DNA of 10,431 nucleotides from an uncultured Phascolarctobacterium sp. (GCA_937906915.1 CALCUU010000041.1:1-10431); one strand, 5' to 3'. Shown: positions 1 through 7,145, counted from the first letter of the stretch. Numbers and translations: made by a program. The notes: a model not told the origin generated them from the sequence alone.

Positions 1-1
1 C

Positions 2-1357
2 CAAGGCAAACAAATCGTATTCCTTGATACCCCCGGTCACGAAGCGTTCACCGCAATGCGTGCTCGTGGTGCGCAAGTAACTGACGTTGCTATCCTCGTT
101 GTTGCAGCAGATGACGGCGTAATGCCCCAAACCATCGAAGCAATTAACCACGCTAAAGCAGCGAAGGTACCCATCATTGTTGCTATTAACAAAATGGACC
201 GCGAAGGTGCAAACCCGGACCACGTTAAACAACAACTTGCTGAACACGAATTGATTCCTGAAGATTGGGGCGGCGAAACCATTATGGTTCCCGTTTCCGC
301 ACATAAAAAGACCGGTATCAGCGACTTGCTGGAAATGATTCTTTTGGTAGCTGAAATGCAAGAATTGAAAGCTAACCCGAACCTTCCTGCTCGTGGTACC
401 ATCATCGAAGCTCAATTGGATAAAGGTCGTGGCCCTGTTGCTACCGTATTGGTACAACGTGGTACCCTCCACATTGGCGACACCATCGTAGCCGGTACTG
501 CTTATGGTAAAGTACGTGCAATGGTTAATGACCGTGGCGAAAAAGTTAAGAAGGCTGGCCCGTCCACTCCTGTAGAAGTACTTGGCTTGAACGACGTTCC
601 CGGTGCTGGTGACGTGCTTGACTCCACTGATGAAAGAACTGCACGTAGCGTTGCTGAAAAACGTATCGCTAAACGTAAAGAAGACGAAATCAAACTCAAT
701 TCCAAAGTTTCCTTGGACGACTTGTTCCAACGTATCCAAGAAGGCGAGCTGAAAGAATTGAACATCGTTGTTAAAGCTGACGTTCAAGGTACTATCGAAG
801 CACTGAAAGCTTCCCTTGAAAAAATTAAGAACGATGAAGTTAAAGTTGTTGTTGTACACGCAGGCGTTGGTGCCATCGCTGAATCCGACATTATGCTTGC
901 TTCCGCAGCAAACGCTCTCATCATCGGCTTTAACGTTCGTCCTGACGCTAACGCTCGTAAAGCAGCAGAAGCTGAAAAAGTTGACGTACGCACCTACCGC
1001 GTAATCTATGATGCTTTGAACGACGTAGAAGCAGCTATCAAAGGTATGCTTGCTCCGAAATTTGAAGAAGTTATCCAAGGTCGCGTAGAAGTTCGTCAAT
1101 TGATTACCATTTCCAAGCTCCTCATTGCAGGCTGCTATGTAACTGAAGGTAAAGTTACCAACCACTCCAAGGTTCGCGTAATTCGTGACGGTATCGTAGT
1201 TCACGAAGGCGAAATCGAATCCTTGCGCCGCTTCAAAGACGACGTTAAAGAAGTTAACCAAGGCTACGAATGCGGTATTACCTTGGAAAAATTCCGTGAC
1301 CTTAAAGAAGGCGACCAGTTCGAAATCTTTAACATGGAAGAAGTTAAAATCGACTAA
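2..1357 (+). CDS. infB: Translation initiation factor IF-2, C-terminal part (5' end outside window)
   Basis: IF-2 is the GTPase that brings initiator fMet-tRNA to the 30S subunit and promotes 50S joining in the cytoplasm. The reading frame is open from base 2, so the gene begins upstream; 451 residues are visible. The visible part starts just before the G3 motif DTPGHEAF (visible residues 9-16, including the catalytic His), followed by the G4 motif NKMD and a G5-like SAHKKTG. Next come the beta-barrel domain II (around GTIIEAQLDKGRGPVATVLV), domain III (around VVKADVQGTIEAL) and the fMet-tRNA-binding C-terminal barrel, ending in EEVKID. The N-terminal linker, G1 and G2 are not in the window. 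Codon use is strongly biased (CGT, GTT/GTA, GAA), as expected for a highly expressed gene. rbfA follows after 17 bases. The identification is secure. Confidence 0.98.
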   Translation, partial: QGKQIVFLDTPGHEAFTAMRARGAQVTDVAILVVAADDGVMPQTIEAINHAKAAKVPIIVAINKMDREGANPDHVKQQLAEHELIPEDWGGETIMVPVSAHKKTGISDLLEMILLVAEMQELKANPNLPARGTIIEAQLDKGRGPVATVLVQRGTLHIGDTIVAGTAYGKVRAMVNDRGEKVKKAGPSTPVEVLGLNDVPGAGDVLDSTDERTARSVAEKRIAKRKEDEIKLNSKVSLDDLFQRIQEGELKELNIVVKADVQGTIEALKASLEKIKNDEVKVVVVHAGVGAIAESDIMLASAANALIIGFNVRPDANARKAAEAEKVDVRTYRVIYDALNDVEAAIKGMLAPKFEEVIQGRVEVRQLITISKLLIAGCYVTEGKVTNHSKVRVIRDGIVVHEGEIESLRRFKDDVKEVNQGYECGITLEKFRDLKEGDQFEIFNMEEVKID

Positions 1358-1374
1358 AGTCAAGCAGGTGAATT

Positions 1375-1749
1375 ATGGCTAGACTAAGAGTAGAAAAAGT
1401 ACAAGAGGCTATTCAACACGAAATCAGCAATATGCTTTTGTTTGATGTGAAGGATTCTCGCATCCAGTTCGTAACCATTACCGGTGTAGAGCTGACCGAC
1501 GACATGAGCATTGCTAAAATTTTCGTAAGCTTGTATGGCCCCGAAGATAAACACGAAGAATGCTGGAAGGCGCTGAACAAAGCCTTGGGCTATATGCGTA
1601 GCGAAATTGCAAAACGCATTCGCCTGCGCTTTGCTCCCAACCTTATTCTGGTGAAGGATACTTCCATGGAATACAGCGCTCACATTCAAAGCATTCTTGA
1701 CAAGATTAAAAAAGAAGAAGAAGGCAAAAGCCATGAGCAAGAAGATTAA
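1375..1749 (+). CDS. rbfA: 30S ribosome-binding factor RbfA
   Basis: RbfA is a small KH-fold protein that binds the immature 30S subunit and assists 16S rRNA 5'-end maturation, especially in the cold. The 124-residue product has the usual family length. It begins MARLRVEKVQEAIQHEIS, the typical N-terminal helix, followed by the conserved TITGVELTDDMSIAKIFVSL strand-helix region and by RSEIAKRIRLRFAPNL, which carries the family's basic helix and the R-x-x-P signature. The start is ATG 1375, preceded by AGGTG at 1366-1370. The C-terminus is Lys/Glu-rich and overlaps the start of nrnA by 17 bases, implying translational coupling. It lies directly behind infB in the same operon, the standard arrangement. 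Confidence 0.97.
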   Translation: MARLRVEKVQEAIQHEISNMLLFDVKDSRIQFVTITGVELTDDMSIAKIFVSLYGPEDKHEECWKALNKALGYMRSEIAKRIRLRFAPNLILVKDTSMEYSAHIQSILDKIKKEEEGKSHEQED

Positions 1750-2683
1750 TCTGCTCGAAACAGGTAATATGCTGCTGGCAGCGCAAAAGATTGTTTTGTG
1801 CTGCCACGTTAGCCCTGACGGTGATACACTGGGCTCTGCTTTAGGGCTTGCACGTTTGCTGGAGCAAAAGGGTAAAGAGGTAACCGTTTTTGTTGATGAT
1901 GACATTAACAAAAGCTTGAACTTTATCCCCGGTATCGAAAAGGTGCAAAGACCGGAAGCAGGGGTAATCGTAGAAGCTGACCTGTTCGTAGTTGTAGATG
2001 CCAGCTCCTTTGATAGAGTGGGCATTTGTAACGAAGTGGTTAAGGCGCCCGTGCTGCTTAACATTGACCACCACATCTCCAACACTGAATTTGCAGACTA
2101 CCTGTACTTAGATGCAGAAGCTGCGGCAGCAGGGGAGATTATGTGCGATTTGTTCGAGGCTATGGGCTGGGAGTACGACGAAGCCATTGCAATTGATTTT
2201 TACACTGCAATCACCACTGACTGTGGTTCCTTCCGTTATTCCAACACTACCTCTAAAACCATGCAACGTGCGGCAAAGCTTTTAGACTACGGCGTAAAGC
2301 CCAACGAAATCTCCGATATGCTGGACATTCGTAGCCGTAAGACTACGGAGCTTCTGGCAAAGGTGCTTCCGTCCCTGACCTTTGATTACGAAGGCAAGGT
2401 TGCACATCTTACCATTACCAATGATTTATACGATAAAGAAGCCCAAACAGATAGCTTCGTTAATTATCCCCGCTACATTGAGGGAGTAGAAGTTGCTATT
2501 ATGTTTAAGGCTGTGGAGCCTGAAGTTACCCGTGTAAGCATGCGTTCCAGCAATGTGGACGTTGCTAAGATTGCCCTCAGCTTTGGCGGAGGCGGTCACA
2601 TCAGGGCAGCAGGCTGCACCATTTACGCACCGGTGGAAGAAGCAAAGGCACAGCTTATTGCTGAAATAGGTAAGGCATTATGA
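1733..2683 (+). CDS. nrnA: Bifunctional oligoribonuclease / pAp phosphatase NrnA (DHH family)
   Basis: NrnA-type phosphoesterases degrade 2-5-mer RNA and dephosphorylate 3'-phosphoadenosine 5'-phosphate, doing the job of Orn in many Gram-positives. The 316-residue product shows the DHH metal-binding set: HVSPDGDTLGS (His25, Asp29, Asp31), VVVDASSFDRVG (Asp89), IDHHISN (Asp112-His113-His114) and TAITTDCGSFRYS (Asp163). The C-terminal DHHA1 substrate-binding motif GGGGHIRAAG is at 285-294. I chose ATG 1733 rather than the in-frame ATG 1697: the 1697 start would add only a low-complexity lysine stretch read from the rbfA tail, and 1733 has a purine-rich stretch just upstream. It overlaps rbfA by 17 bases and truB by 4 (ATGA). 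Family membership is certain; the split between RNA and pAp activity is inferred from homologues. Confidence 0.95.
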   Translation: MSKKINLLETGNMLLAAQKIVLCCHVSPDGDTLGSALGLARLLEQKGKEVTVFVDDDINKSLNFIPGIEKVQRPEAGVIVEADLFVVVDASSFDRVGICNEVVKAPVLLNIDHHISNTEFADYLYLDAEAAAAGEIMCDLFEAMGWEYDEAIAIDFYTAITTDCGSFRYSNTTSKTMQRAAKLLDYGVKPNEISDMLDIRSRKTTELLAKVLPSLTFDYEGKVAHLTITNDLYDKEAQTDSFVNYPRYIEGVEVAIMFKAVEPEVTRVSMRSSNVDVAKIALSFGGGGHIRAAGCTIYAPVEEAKAQLIAEIGKAL

Positions 2684-3549
2684 TTGACGGAATTTTTAAT
2701 GTGTTAAAACCTCCGGGAATGACTTCCCACGATGTAATTGCTTTTCTGCGTCGTGCGCTTAATACTAAAAAAGTTGGACATGGGGGAACTCTTGACCCTG
2801 ATGCGGCAGGAGTTCTTCCTGTTTTTACCGGTACTGCTACCCGCCTTTTAGAATTTGCAGTAGAAGGCAAGAAGCAGTACTTAGTAGAAGTAACCTTGGG
2901 TAAGCAAACTGATACGGGCGATGACAGCGGTAACGTTGTTAAGGAAATGCCTGTGCCTGCTTTTAATGAAGAAACTTTGCAAAAAGTTTTGCAGGGCTTC
3001 TTAGGCAAGCAAAAGCAGTTGCCCCCCATGTATTCTGCTATCAAAATCAACGGGCAAAAGCTTTACCAAATGGCTCGCAAGGGCGTGGAGGTAGAGCGTG
3101 AGCTGCGTGATATTGAGGTTTATAAATTAGAGCTGCTTCATTTTACAGAAAGCACTCTAACCTTGGCAGTGGATTGCTCCAAAGGCACCTATATTCGCGT
3201 GCTTGGTGAAGACATTGCCACCGCTCTTGGTACCTGCGGTACTATGAGCTTTTTGCTACGCACCCAGGTGGGTAGCTATGCGTTGAACACTTCTCATACT
3301 TTACAAGAAATTGCCGCTGACCCTACAGCTTGTGCAGAACAGCCTGTAACTGCAGTGACCCACTTGCCCAAGCTGGTGCTTACTGACAATCAGGCAGCAC
3401 GCATTACTAATGGTGTGCGTACTACCGTTGCAGGAACAGAGGAAGGGCAGTACGTATTGCTTGCTTCTGATGGTGAGTTTCTTGGGATTGGTACTTGTAA
3501 AGAGGAGCGTATTAAAGCAGACAAAATTTTCGCGAGGAAATCGTTATAA
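2680..3549 (+). CDS. truB: tRNA pseudouridine(55) synthase TruB
   Basis: TruB isomerises U55 in the T-loop of almost all tRNAs and also acts as a tRNA folding chaperone. The 289-residue product has the N-terminal motif NVLKPPGMTSHDVI, the catalytic motif GHGGTLDPDAAGVLP with the nucleophilic Asp39, the LPPMYSAIKINGQKLYQMAR segment (about 114-133) typical of TruB, and CSKGTYIRVLGEDI (about 166-179). Roughly residues 225-289 form the small PUA-like C-terminal domain of bacterial TruB. The ATG overlaps the nrnA stop as ATGA, so translation is probably coupled. It is the last gene of this operon in the window: the commonly adjacent ribF is not downstream. No clear U-tract terminator follows; a folded inverted repeat sits there instead. 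Confidence 0.97.
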   Translation: MIDGIFNVLKPPGMTSHDVIAFLRRALNTKKVGHGGTLDPDAAGVLPVFTGTATRLLEFAVEGKKQYLVEVTLGKQTDTGDDSGNVVKEMPVPAFNEETLQKVLQGFLGKQKQLPPMYSAIKINGQKLYQMARKGVEVERELRDIEVYKLELLHFTESTLTLAVDCSKGTYIRVLGEDIATALGTCGTMSFLLRTQVGSYALNTSHTLQEIAADPTACAEQPVTAVTHLPKLVLTDNQAARITNGVRTTVAGTEEGQYVLLASDGEFLGIGTCKEERIKADKIFARKSL

Positions 3550-3567
3550 GCACTGTTATGCTTTGTC

Positions 3568-3627
3568 ACAGCTTGTTTATTTGCTCGACGTACGCTAAGT
3601 ACGCCATCGCTTCATAAACTACGCTGT
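3568..3627. repeat. 60-base imperfect inverted repeat in the truB-ykvA gap
   Basis: This non-coding stretch folds on itself in register. ACAGC (3568-3572) pairs with GCTGT (3623-3627), GTTTAT (3575-3580) with ATAAAC (3614-3619), CGA (3586-3588) with TCG (3607-3609), and CGTAC (3589-3593) with GTACG (3599-3603) around a five-base loop. That is 19 nested base pairs interrupted by small internal loops and a CCA bulge. There is no U-tract after it, so it does not look like an ordinary terminator. A dispersed palindromic intergenic element is my preferred reading; a folded 3' UTR of truB mRNA is the alternative. Only one copy is in this window. Confidence 0.55.
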
Positions 3628-3691
3628 TCCTCGCCTTCCAGTACTTCTAACAAATTTTACTAATAACTCCAGATAGAAGGAGTTGGTATAA

Positions 3692-4111
3692 ATGACTAAA
3701 AAACCTAAATACGACGTAGAACAATTTGACGAAGCGCAAATTAACGACCGCGCTCTTGTTGAATACGAAAAAGAATATAGCGAAAAAGGTTTAAAAGATA
3801 AAATTGCCAAGTACGGCAAGGTTATCGGTGCAGAAATTTTGTATAAGGCTTTACAGCTGTGGTACGTGCTGCAAAGAGACGACGTTCCCTCTGGAACGAA
3901 GGCTATTGTGATGGGTGCTCTTGGTTACCTTATCGCGCCTTTGGACTTTTTGCCGGACTTGACTCCTGTCCTCGGTTACTCTGATGACTTGGTGGCAATT
4001 GCCTTTGCTTTGGTAAAGGTACAAGGCTACGTTGATGAAGACGTAAAAATGAAGTCCAAGCTGATGCTGTCCAAAATTTTCAGCGACGAAACCCTTTCTG
4101 CTTTAGACTAA
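3692..4111 (+). CDS. DUF1232 / YkvA-family small protein, function unknown
   Basis: The 139-residue product has a charged N-terminal 40 residues, then an amphipathic to hydrophobic segment. The DUF1232 signature is at about 65-101: a Gly-rich helix running into YLIAPLDFLPDLTPVLGYSDD, matching the family pattern YLI-P-D-IPD-P--G--DD. A second hydrophobic stretch (LVAIAFALVKV, 100-110) and a charged tail follow. YkvA-like proteins are widespread, probably membrane-associated, and have no firmly established role, so I do not assign one. The start is ATG 3692 with AAGGAG about nine bases upstream (3678-3683). It lies 142 bases after truB in the same direction and may be co-transcribed or have a weak promoter of its own; I could not identify one. 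It converges with mrp across a shared terminator. Confidence 0.85.
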   Translation: MTKKPKYDVEQFDEAQINDRALVEYEKEYSEKGLKDKIAKYGKVIGAEILYKALQLWYVLQRDDVPSGTKAIVMGALGYLIAPLDFLPDLTPVLGYSDDLVAIAFALVKVQGYVDEDVKMKSKLMLSKIFSDETLSALD

Positions 4112-4123
4112 GACTAAAATTAA

Positions 4124-4166
4124 AAGACCTCATTCCAATTTTGGAACGAGGTCTTAATTTTTTCTT
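4124..4166. terminator. Bidirectional intrinsic terminator between ykvA-like gene and mrp
   Basis: Bases 4124-4137 pair with 4142-4155 (13 of 14 pairs, one A/C mismatch) around a four-base loop. On the plus strand a T-rich run (4158-4166) follows; on the minus strand the complement of the A-rich 4113-4123 gives another T-rich run. It therefore can end both convergent transcripts. Confidence 0.92.
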
Positions 4167-4188
4167 ATTGTTTCTGAAAGGGAAGGGT

Positions 4189-5043
4189 TTATTTTAAGAT
4201 GCTTTCGATTTCAGCACTGCACTTGTCAATTTCGGGAAGCACAATTTCTTCTGCCTTACCGCTATCGCAAGCCTTAGCAATGGCAGGGTCAATGGGAAGC
4301 TGAGCCAAAACCTTTAAGCCGTAGGCAGCAGCAGTTTCTTCCAAGTGGCTTTCACCAAAAATTTTGTAGTCCTTGCCGTTGTCGGGGCAGTGGAAGTAGG
4401 AGTAGTTTTCTACTAAACCGAGGATGGGTACGTTCATCATCTGCGCCATCTTCACCGCTTTAGCAACAATCATGGAAACCAGTTCTTGAGGAGAGGTTAC
4501 GATGATGATACCGTCAACGGGCAAGCTTTGGAACACAGTCAAAGGAACGTCGCCAGTTCCGGGAGGCATATCTACAAACATAAAGTCAATGTCAGTCCAG
4601 ATAACGTCTGTCCAAAATTGCTTAACCATATTGGCAATCATAGGACCACGCCACACAACAGGGTCAGATTCGTTAGGCAGGAACATGTTGGCGCTGATAA
4701 TTTCAATTCCGTTAGCACTGGTCAAGGGAACGATGCCAATGTCATTGCCGCCAGCCTTCTGTCCGCCTAAACCAAAAGCTTTGGGAATGGATGGGCCGGT
4801 TACGTCTGCGTCGAGGATTGCAGTGCGGTGACCGCGACGCTTCATGGAAGCAGCCATCAGGGAAGTTACGAGGGATTTGCCTACACCGCCCTTACCGCTT
4901 ACAATACCGATAACTTTTTTTACGCTGCTAGCAGGATTGAGGTGAGCAGTAAAATCTACAGGTTCGTGCTTGCCTGCGTGTTCACAGCCTTCACAGCTAG
5001 AGCGACCGCAGGAAGTATTAGAGCATTGTTTTTCTTCAGACAT
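4189..5043 (-). CDS. mrp: Mrp/ApbC/NBP35-family P-loop ATPase, Fe-S cluster carrier
   Basis: Mrp proteins are dimeric ATPases of the MinD/ParA class that bind and deliver Fe-S clusters to apoproteins in the cytoplasm. The 284-residue product has an N-terminal cysteine cluster (Cys7, 12, 17, 20), a deviant Walker A GKGGVGKS (50-57), the switch region LDADVTGPS (78-86), the Mrp signature WRGPM (131-135) and VDMPPGTGD (157-165). The C-terminal cluster-ligand region reads CPDNGK at 219-224, where classical Mrp has CPxC, so the second cysteine of that pair is absent; Cys260 and Cys275 are the only others nearby. The start is ATG 5043 with AAGGAGG (5052-5058) inside the end of brnQ1. It begins three bases after the brnQ1 stop, so the two are almost certainly co-transcribed. 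Confidence 0.94.
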   Translation of the reverse strand: MSEEKQCSNTSCGRSSCEGCEHAGKHEPVDFTAHLNPASSVKKVIGIVSGKGGVGKSLVTSLMAASMKRRGHRTAILDADVTGPSIPKAFGLGGQKAGGNDIGIVPLTSANGIEIISANMFLPNESDPVVWRGPMIANMVKQFWTDVIWTDIDFMFVDMPPGTGDVPLTVFQSLPVDGIIIVTSPQELVSMIVAKAVKMAQMMNVPILGLVENYSYFHCPDNGKDYKIFGESHLEETAAAYGLKVLAQLPIDPAIAKACDSGKAEEIVLPEIDKCSAEIESILK

Positions 5044-5046
5044 TTA

Positions 5047-6375
5047 TTATGCCTCCTTTTTAGCGAGTGCTTTCCAGATGAAGCCCAGCAGGATACCGCC
5101 GAAGCAAGGGGTAATCCAGCCGAAGCCGATATCGTACAGGGGAATAATGGAAGACAGGAATGCGTTTGCCGCACCGGTATCAATGCCAGCAGCACGCAAA
5201 CCGTCAAAAATTGCAAAGATAGTTGTCAAAATAAGGCAAGCGCGGAAAATGTACTTGTCACGTTTGAAAATGTTTTTGCCAACATTTAAGATAACCAGCG
5301 CAATGGTAATGGGGTAGAGCATGCACAGCACAGGAATAGAGAAGGTGATGATGTTGCTCAGACCAACATTAGAAACTGCGAAGCTGAACAGACAGATTGC
5401 CAATACAAAACGTTCGTAGGAAATTTTGCCATTAGTCAGCTTGGTGAAGTAATCAGGAATAGCAGTGGAAAGACCAATGCTGGTGGTGATGCAGGCGAAG
5501 AAAATAATCAAAGCCAGTACAATTTTACCAAAGTTACCAAAATAATGAACGGTGATTTTATTCAAGAGCTGACCACCGCTAGCAACCATACCAGTTACGG
5601 AAACGCTGGTTGCACCTGCGTAAGCAAGGGAGCCGTACACCGCAGCCAAGCAGATGGCAGCGATGATGCCTGCGTAAATGCACATGGTAGTCAACTGCTT
5701 TTGTCCTTTAACGCCAGTCAGTTCAATGGCGCTAATGGTTGCCGCACCAAAGAGCATGGAGCAGAGCAAGTCCATGGTGTTGTAGCCTTCCAGGAAGCCC
5801 TTGAAGAAAGGCACGTCCACATAAGCACCTTGAGCAGCTTGCGCGTCACCCATGGGATTTAAGATTGCACAGCCTACGAGGGCAGCAAGGCAAATCAAAA
5901 GCATGGGAGCCATAACTTTACCAATGCGGTCGATGATTGCAGACGGATTAATTGCAAAGTAATAGGTAAGCGCGAAGAAGAAAGCGCTGTAAACTGCAAG
6001 TCCAATATCGTGCATGCCTGCAGGGAGCAGTGCCATAATACCGGTGTCATAGGAAACCGCTGCAGTACGGGGAATTGCGAAGAAGGGACCAATGGTTAAG
6101 GCGCAAAGAATGGTAATAACTCTGCCGTACATGGGGGAGACGGGTTCCGCCATCATATCAGGGTTATCGAAGCGGTTGATTGCCATTGCCAAGATGCCCA
6201 AGAGAGGGAAGCCAACGCCACTAAAGCAGAAGCCCAAGGTTGCAGCCAGAAGATTATCGCCTGCTTGTTGACCAAGCACGGGCGGGAAAATTAAGTTGCC
6301 TGCGCCAAAGAAGAAGGAAAATAGCATTAAGCCAATTGGAATTATTGTGGAGAGGGAAAGTTTAGATTGTTCCAT
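5047..6375 (-). CDS. brnQ: Branched-chain amino acid : cation symporter (BrnQ/LIVCS family), copy 1
   Basis: BrnQ carriers import leucine, isoleucine and valine with Na+ or H+ across the cytoplasmic membrane. The 442-residue product has the family length and is hydrophobic throughout, consistent with about 12 membrane segments. Family motifs are clear: LMLFSFFFGAGNLIFPP near the N-terminus (about 16-32), TIGPFFAIPRTAAVSYDTG (about 94-112), EGYNTMDLLCSMLFGA, FFACITTSIGLS, and the C-terminal YDIGFGWITP. ATG 6375 has AAGGAG at 6384-6389, eight bases upstream. An extended -10 promoter and a hairpin-bearing leader precede it, and mrp follows. It aligns without large gaps to the second copy at 9016-10335; by eye more than half of the residues match. 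Substrate preference within the branched-chain set cannot be read from sequence. Confidence 0.95.
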   Translation of the reverse strand: MEQSKLSLSTIIPIGLMLFSFFFGAGNLIFPPVLGQQAGDNLLAATLGFCFSGVGFPLLGILAMAINRFDNPDMMAEPVSPMYGRVITILCALTIGPFFAIPRTAAVSYDTGIMALLPAGMHDIGLAVYSAFFFALTYYFAINPSAIIDRIGKVMAPMLLICLAALVGCAILNPMGDAQAAQGAYVDVPFFKGFLEGYNTMDLLCSMLFGAATISAIELTGVKGQKQLTTMCIYAGIIAAICLAAVYGSLAYAGATSVSVTGMVASGGQLLNKITVHYFGNFGKIVLALIIFFACITTSIGLSTAIPDYFTKLTNGKISYERFVLAICLFSFAVSNVGLSNIITFSIPVLCMLYPITIALVILNVGKNIFKRDKYIFRACLILTTIFAIFDGLRAAGIDTGAANAFLSSIIPLYDIGFGWITPCFGGILLGFIWKALAKKEA

Positions 6376-6410
6376 AATTTTAGCTCCTTATATATTTAAT
6401 GAAGATAACA

Positions 6411-6444
6411 AAATAAAAAGCCTCTCCGCGCATGGAGAAAGCTT
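6411..6444 (-). terminator. Terminator-like hairpin in the brnQ1 leader
   Basis: On the minus strand, AAGC (6441-6444) and TCTCC (6434-6438) pair with GGAGA (6423-6427) and GCTT (6418-6421) around a six-base loop, with a small internal loop, followed by a T-rich run (complement of 6411-6417). It lies downstream of the likely brnQ1 start site and upstream of its ribosome binding site, so it is either an attenuator or a second stop for read-through from mscL. Confidence 0.65.
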
Positions 6445-6463
6445 GTAAAATTCTTGCACGTTA

Positions 6464-6472
6464 ATTATAGCA
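6464..6472 (-). promoter_or_regulatory. Extended -10 promoter for brnQ1-mrp
   Basis: The minus strand reads TGCTATAAT, a perfect extended -10 (TGnTATAAT). The -35 region is poor (TTTTAA at a 17-base spacing, 6487-6492), as is often seen with extended -10 promoters. The predicted start is near 6457, giving a leader of about 80 bases. Confidence 0.7.
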
Positions 6473-6500
6473 TTTACAGAAAATTTTTAAAAGGCATTAA

Positions 6501-6530
6501 CAAAAGAAAAGCCCTGCTTTTGCAGGGCTT
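6501..6530 (-). terminator. Intrinsic terminator of mscL
   Basis: AAGCCCTGC (6509-6517) pairs perfectly with GCAGGGCTT (6522-6530) around four bases. Read on the minus strand the hairpin is followed by TTCTTTTG (complement of 6501-6508). It lies eight bases beyond the mscL stop. Confidence 0.9.
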
Positions 6531-6538
6531 GGAGCATT

Positions 6539-6982
6539 TTATTTTGCTTCTTCAAGTTGGGAAGTGCAGTGCGGGCAACGGGTAGCGTCATCAGCAATTG
6601 CAGATTTGCAGTACGGGCATTTGCGCGGATCCGGAGCAGGCGGTTTTTCCGGCGTAAGTTTGTTGATTTGGCGAATCATGCAGAATACAACGAATGCCAA
6701 AATTACGAAATCAAGTACAGTATTAAGGAAAGAACCGTAAGCGATTACAGGTGCGCCAGCTTTTTTAGCAGCTTCCAAAGTAGCGTAGTCTTGACCGTTC
6801 AAGCTAATAAAAAGATTGGTAAAATCAACCTTGCCCATGAGCATACCAAGAGGAGGCATAACAACATTGGAAACCAAGGAAGAAACAATTTTACCGAAAG
6901 CGCCGCCGATGATAACGCCGACTGCTAAGTCAACAACATTACCACGCATGGCAAATTTTTTAAAGTCGTCATAAAAGGACAT
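6539..6982 (-). CDS. mscL: Large-conductance mechanosensitive channel MscL with C-terminal zinc ribbon
   Basis: MscL is a homopentameric membrane channel that opens under extreme tension and releases solutes during hypo-osmotic shock. The 147-residue product begins with the N-terminal helix MSFYDDFKKFAMRGN, then TM1 (about 15-45, VVDLAVGVIIGGAFGKIVSSLV, the pore-lining helix), a periplasmic loop (about 46-78) and TM2 (about 80-104). In place of a simple charged helix the cytoplasmic tail ends in CPYC (122-125) and CPHC (136-139), a C-x2-C-x10-C-x2-C zinc-ribbon pattern. I recall similar tails in some other firmicute MscL proteins, but their role is unclear to me. ATG 6982 has AGGAGG at 6992-6997, nine bases upstream. 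It is a single-gene unit with its own terminator. I could not define its promoter. Confidence 0.96.
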   Translation of the reverse strand: MSFYDDFKKFAMRGNVVDLAVGVIIGGAFGKIVSSLVSNVVMPPLGMLMGKVDFTNLFISLNGQDYATLEAAKKAGAPVIAYGSFLNTVLDFVILAFVVFCMIRQINKLTPEKPPAPDPRKCPYCKSAIADDATRCPHCTSQLEEAK

Positions 6983-7046
6983 ATCTAAACCCCTCCTATT
7001 AAATTCATACTGTTGTATTCTTCCTGTTTTTGAAATTTCCTGCTTC

Positions 7047-7075
7047 TTGACGGAAAAGTATTCCTATCATATAAT
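7047..7075 (+). promoter_or_regulatory. Strong sigma-A promoter of the DnaA-N-like gene
   Basis: TTGACG (7047-7052) and TATAAT (7070-7075) are separated by 17 bases, eleven of twelve consensus positions. The predicted start is near 7082, giving a 64-base leader. Confidence 0.85.
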
Positions 7076-7093
7076 TATAAGGAACTTTAACCT

Positions 7094-7112
7094 CTTACGG
7101 TATGCTCGTAAG
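7094..7112 (+). other. Small hairpin in the leader of the DnaA-N-like gene
   Basis: CTTACG (7094-7099) pairs with CGTAAG (7107-7112) around seven bases. It lies about 12 bases after the predicted transcription start and well before the ribosome binding site. No U-tract follows, so it may simply stabilise the 5' end of the mRNA. Confidence 0.35.
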
Positions 7113-7145
7113 GATTTCAAAATAAATTTTATGGAGGTCAAACTC

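Noticed and set aside
3550..3691. The gap after truB as an ordinary intrinsic terminator.
   Set aside because: The hairpin there has several internal loops and no following T-run, unlike the other terminators in this window.
3619..3819. A 66-codon minus-strand frame crossing the start of the ykvA-like gene.
   Set aside because: It overlaps the well-supported plus-strand gene, has no ribosome binding site and resembles no known protein.
6380..6433. An 18-codon minus-strand frame (ATG in the hairpin loop at 6431-6433) in the brnQ1 leader that contains one Val and three Ile codons, as a leader peptide.
   Set aside because: It has no Shine-Dalgarno, and its Val/Ile codons lie after the hairpin rather than before it, so it does not fit ribosome-stalling attenuation.
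7047..7145. An upstream in-frame start that would add 33 residues to the DnaA-N-like protein.
   Set aside because: That stretch overlaps the promoter and the leader hairpin; the only good ribosome binding site serves ATG 7146.
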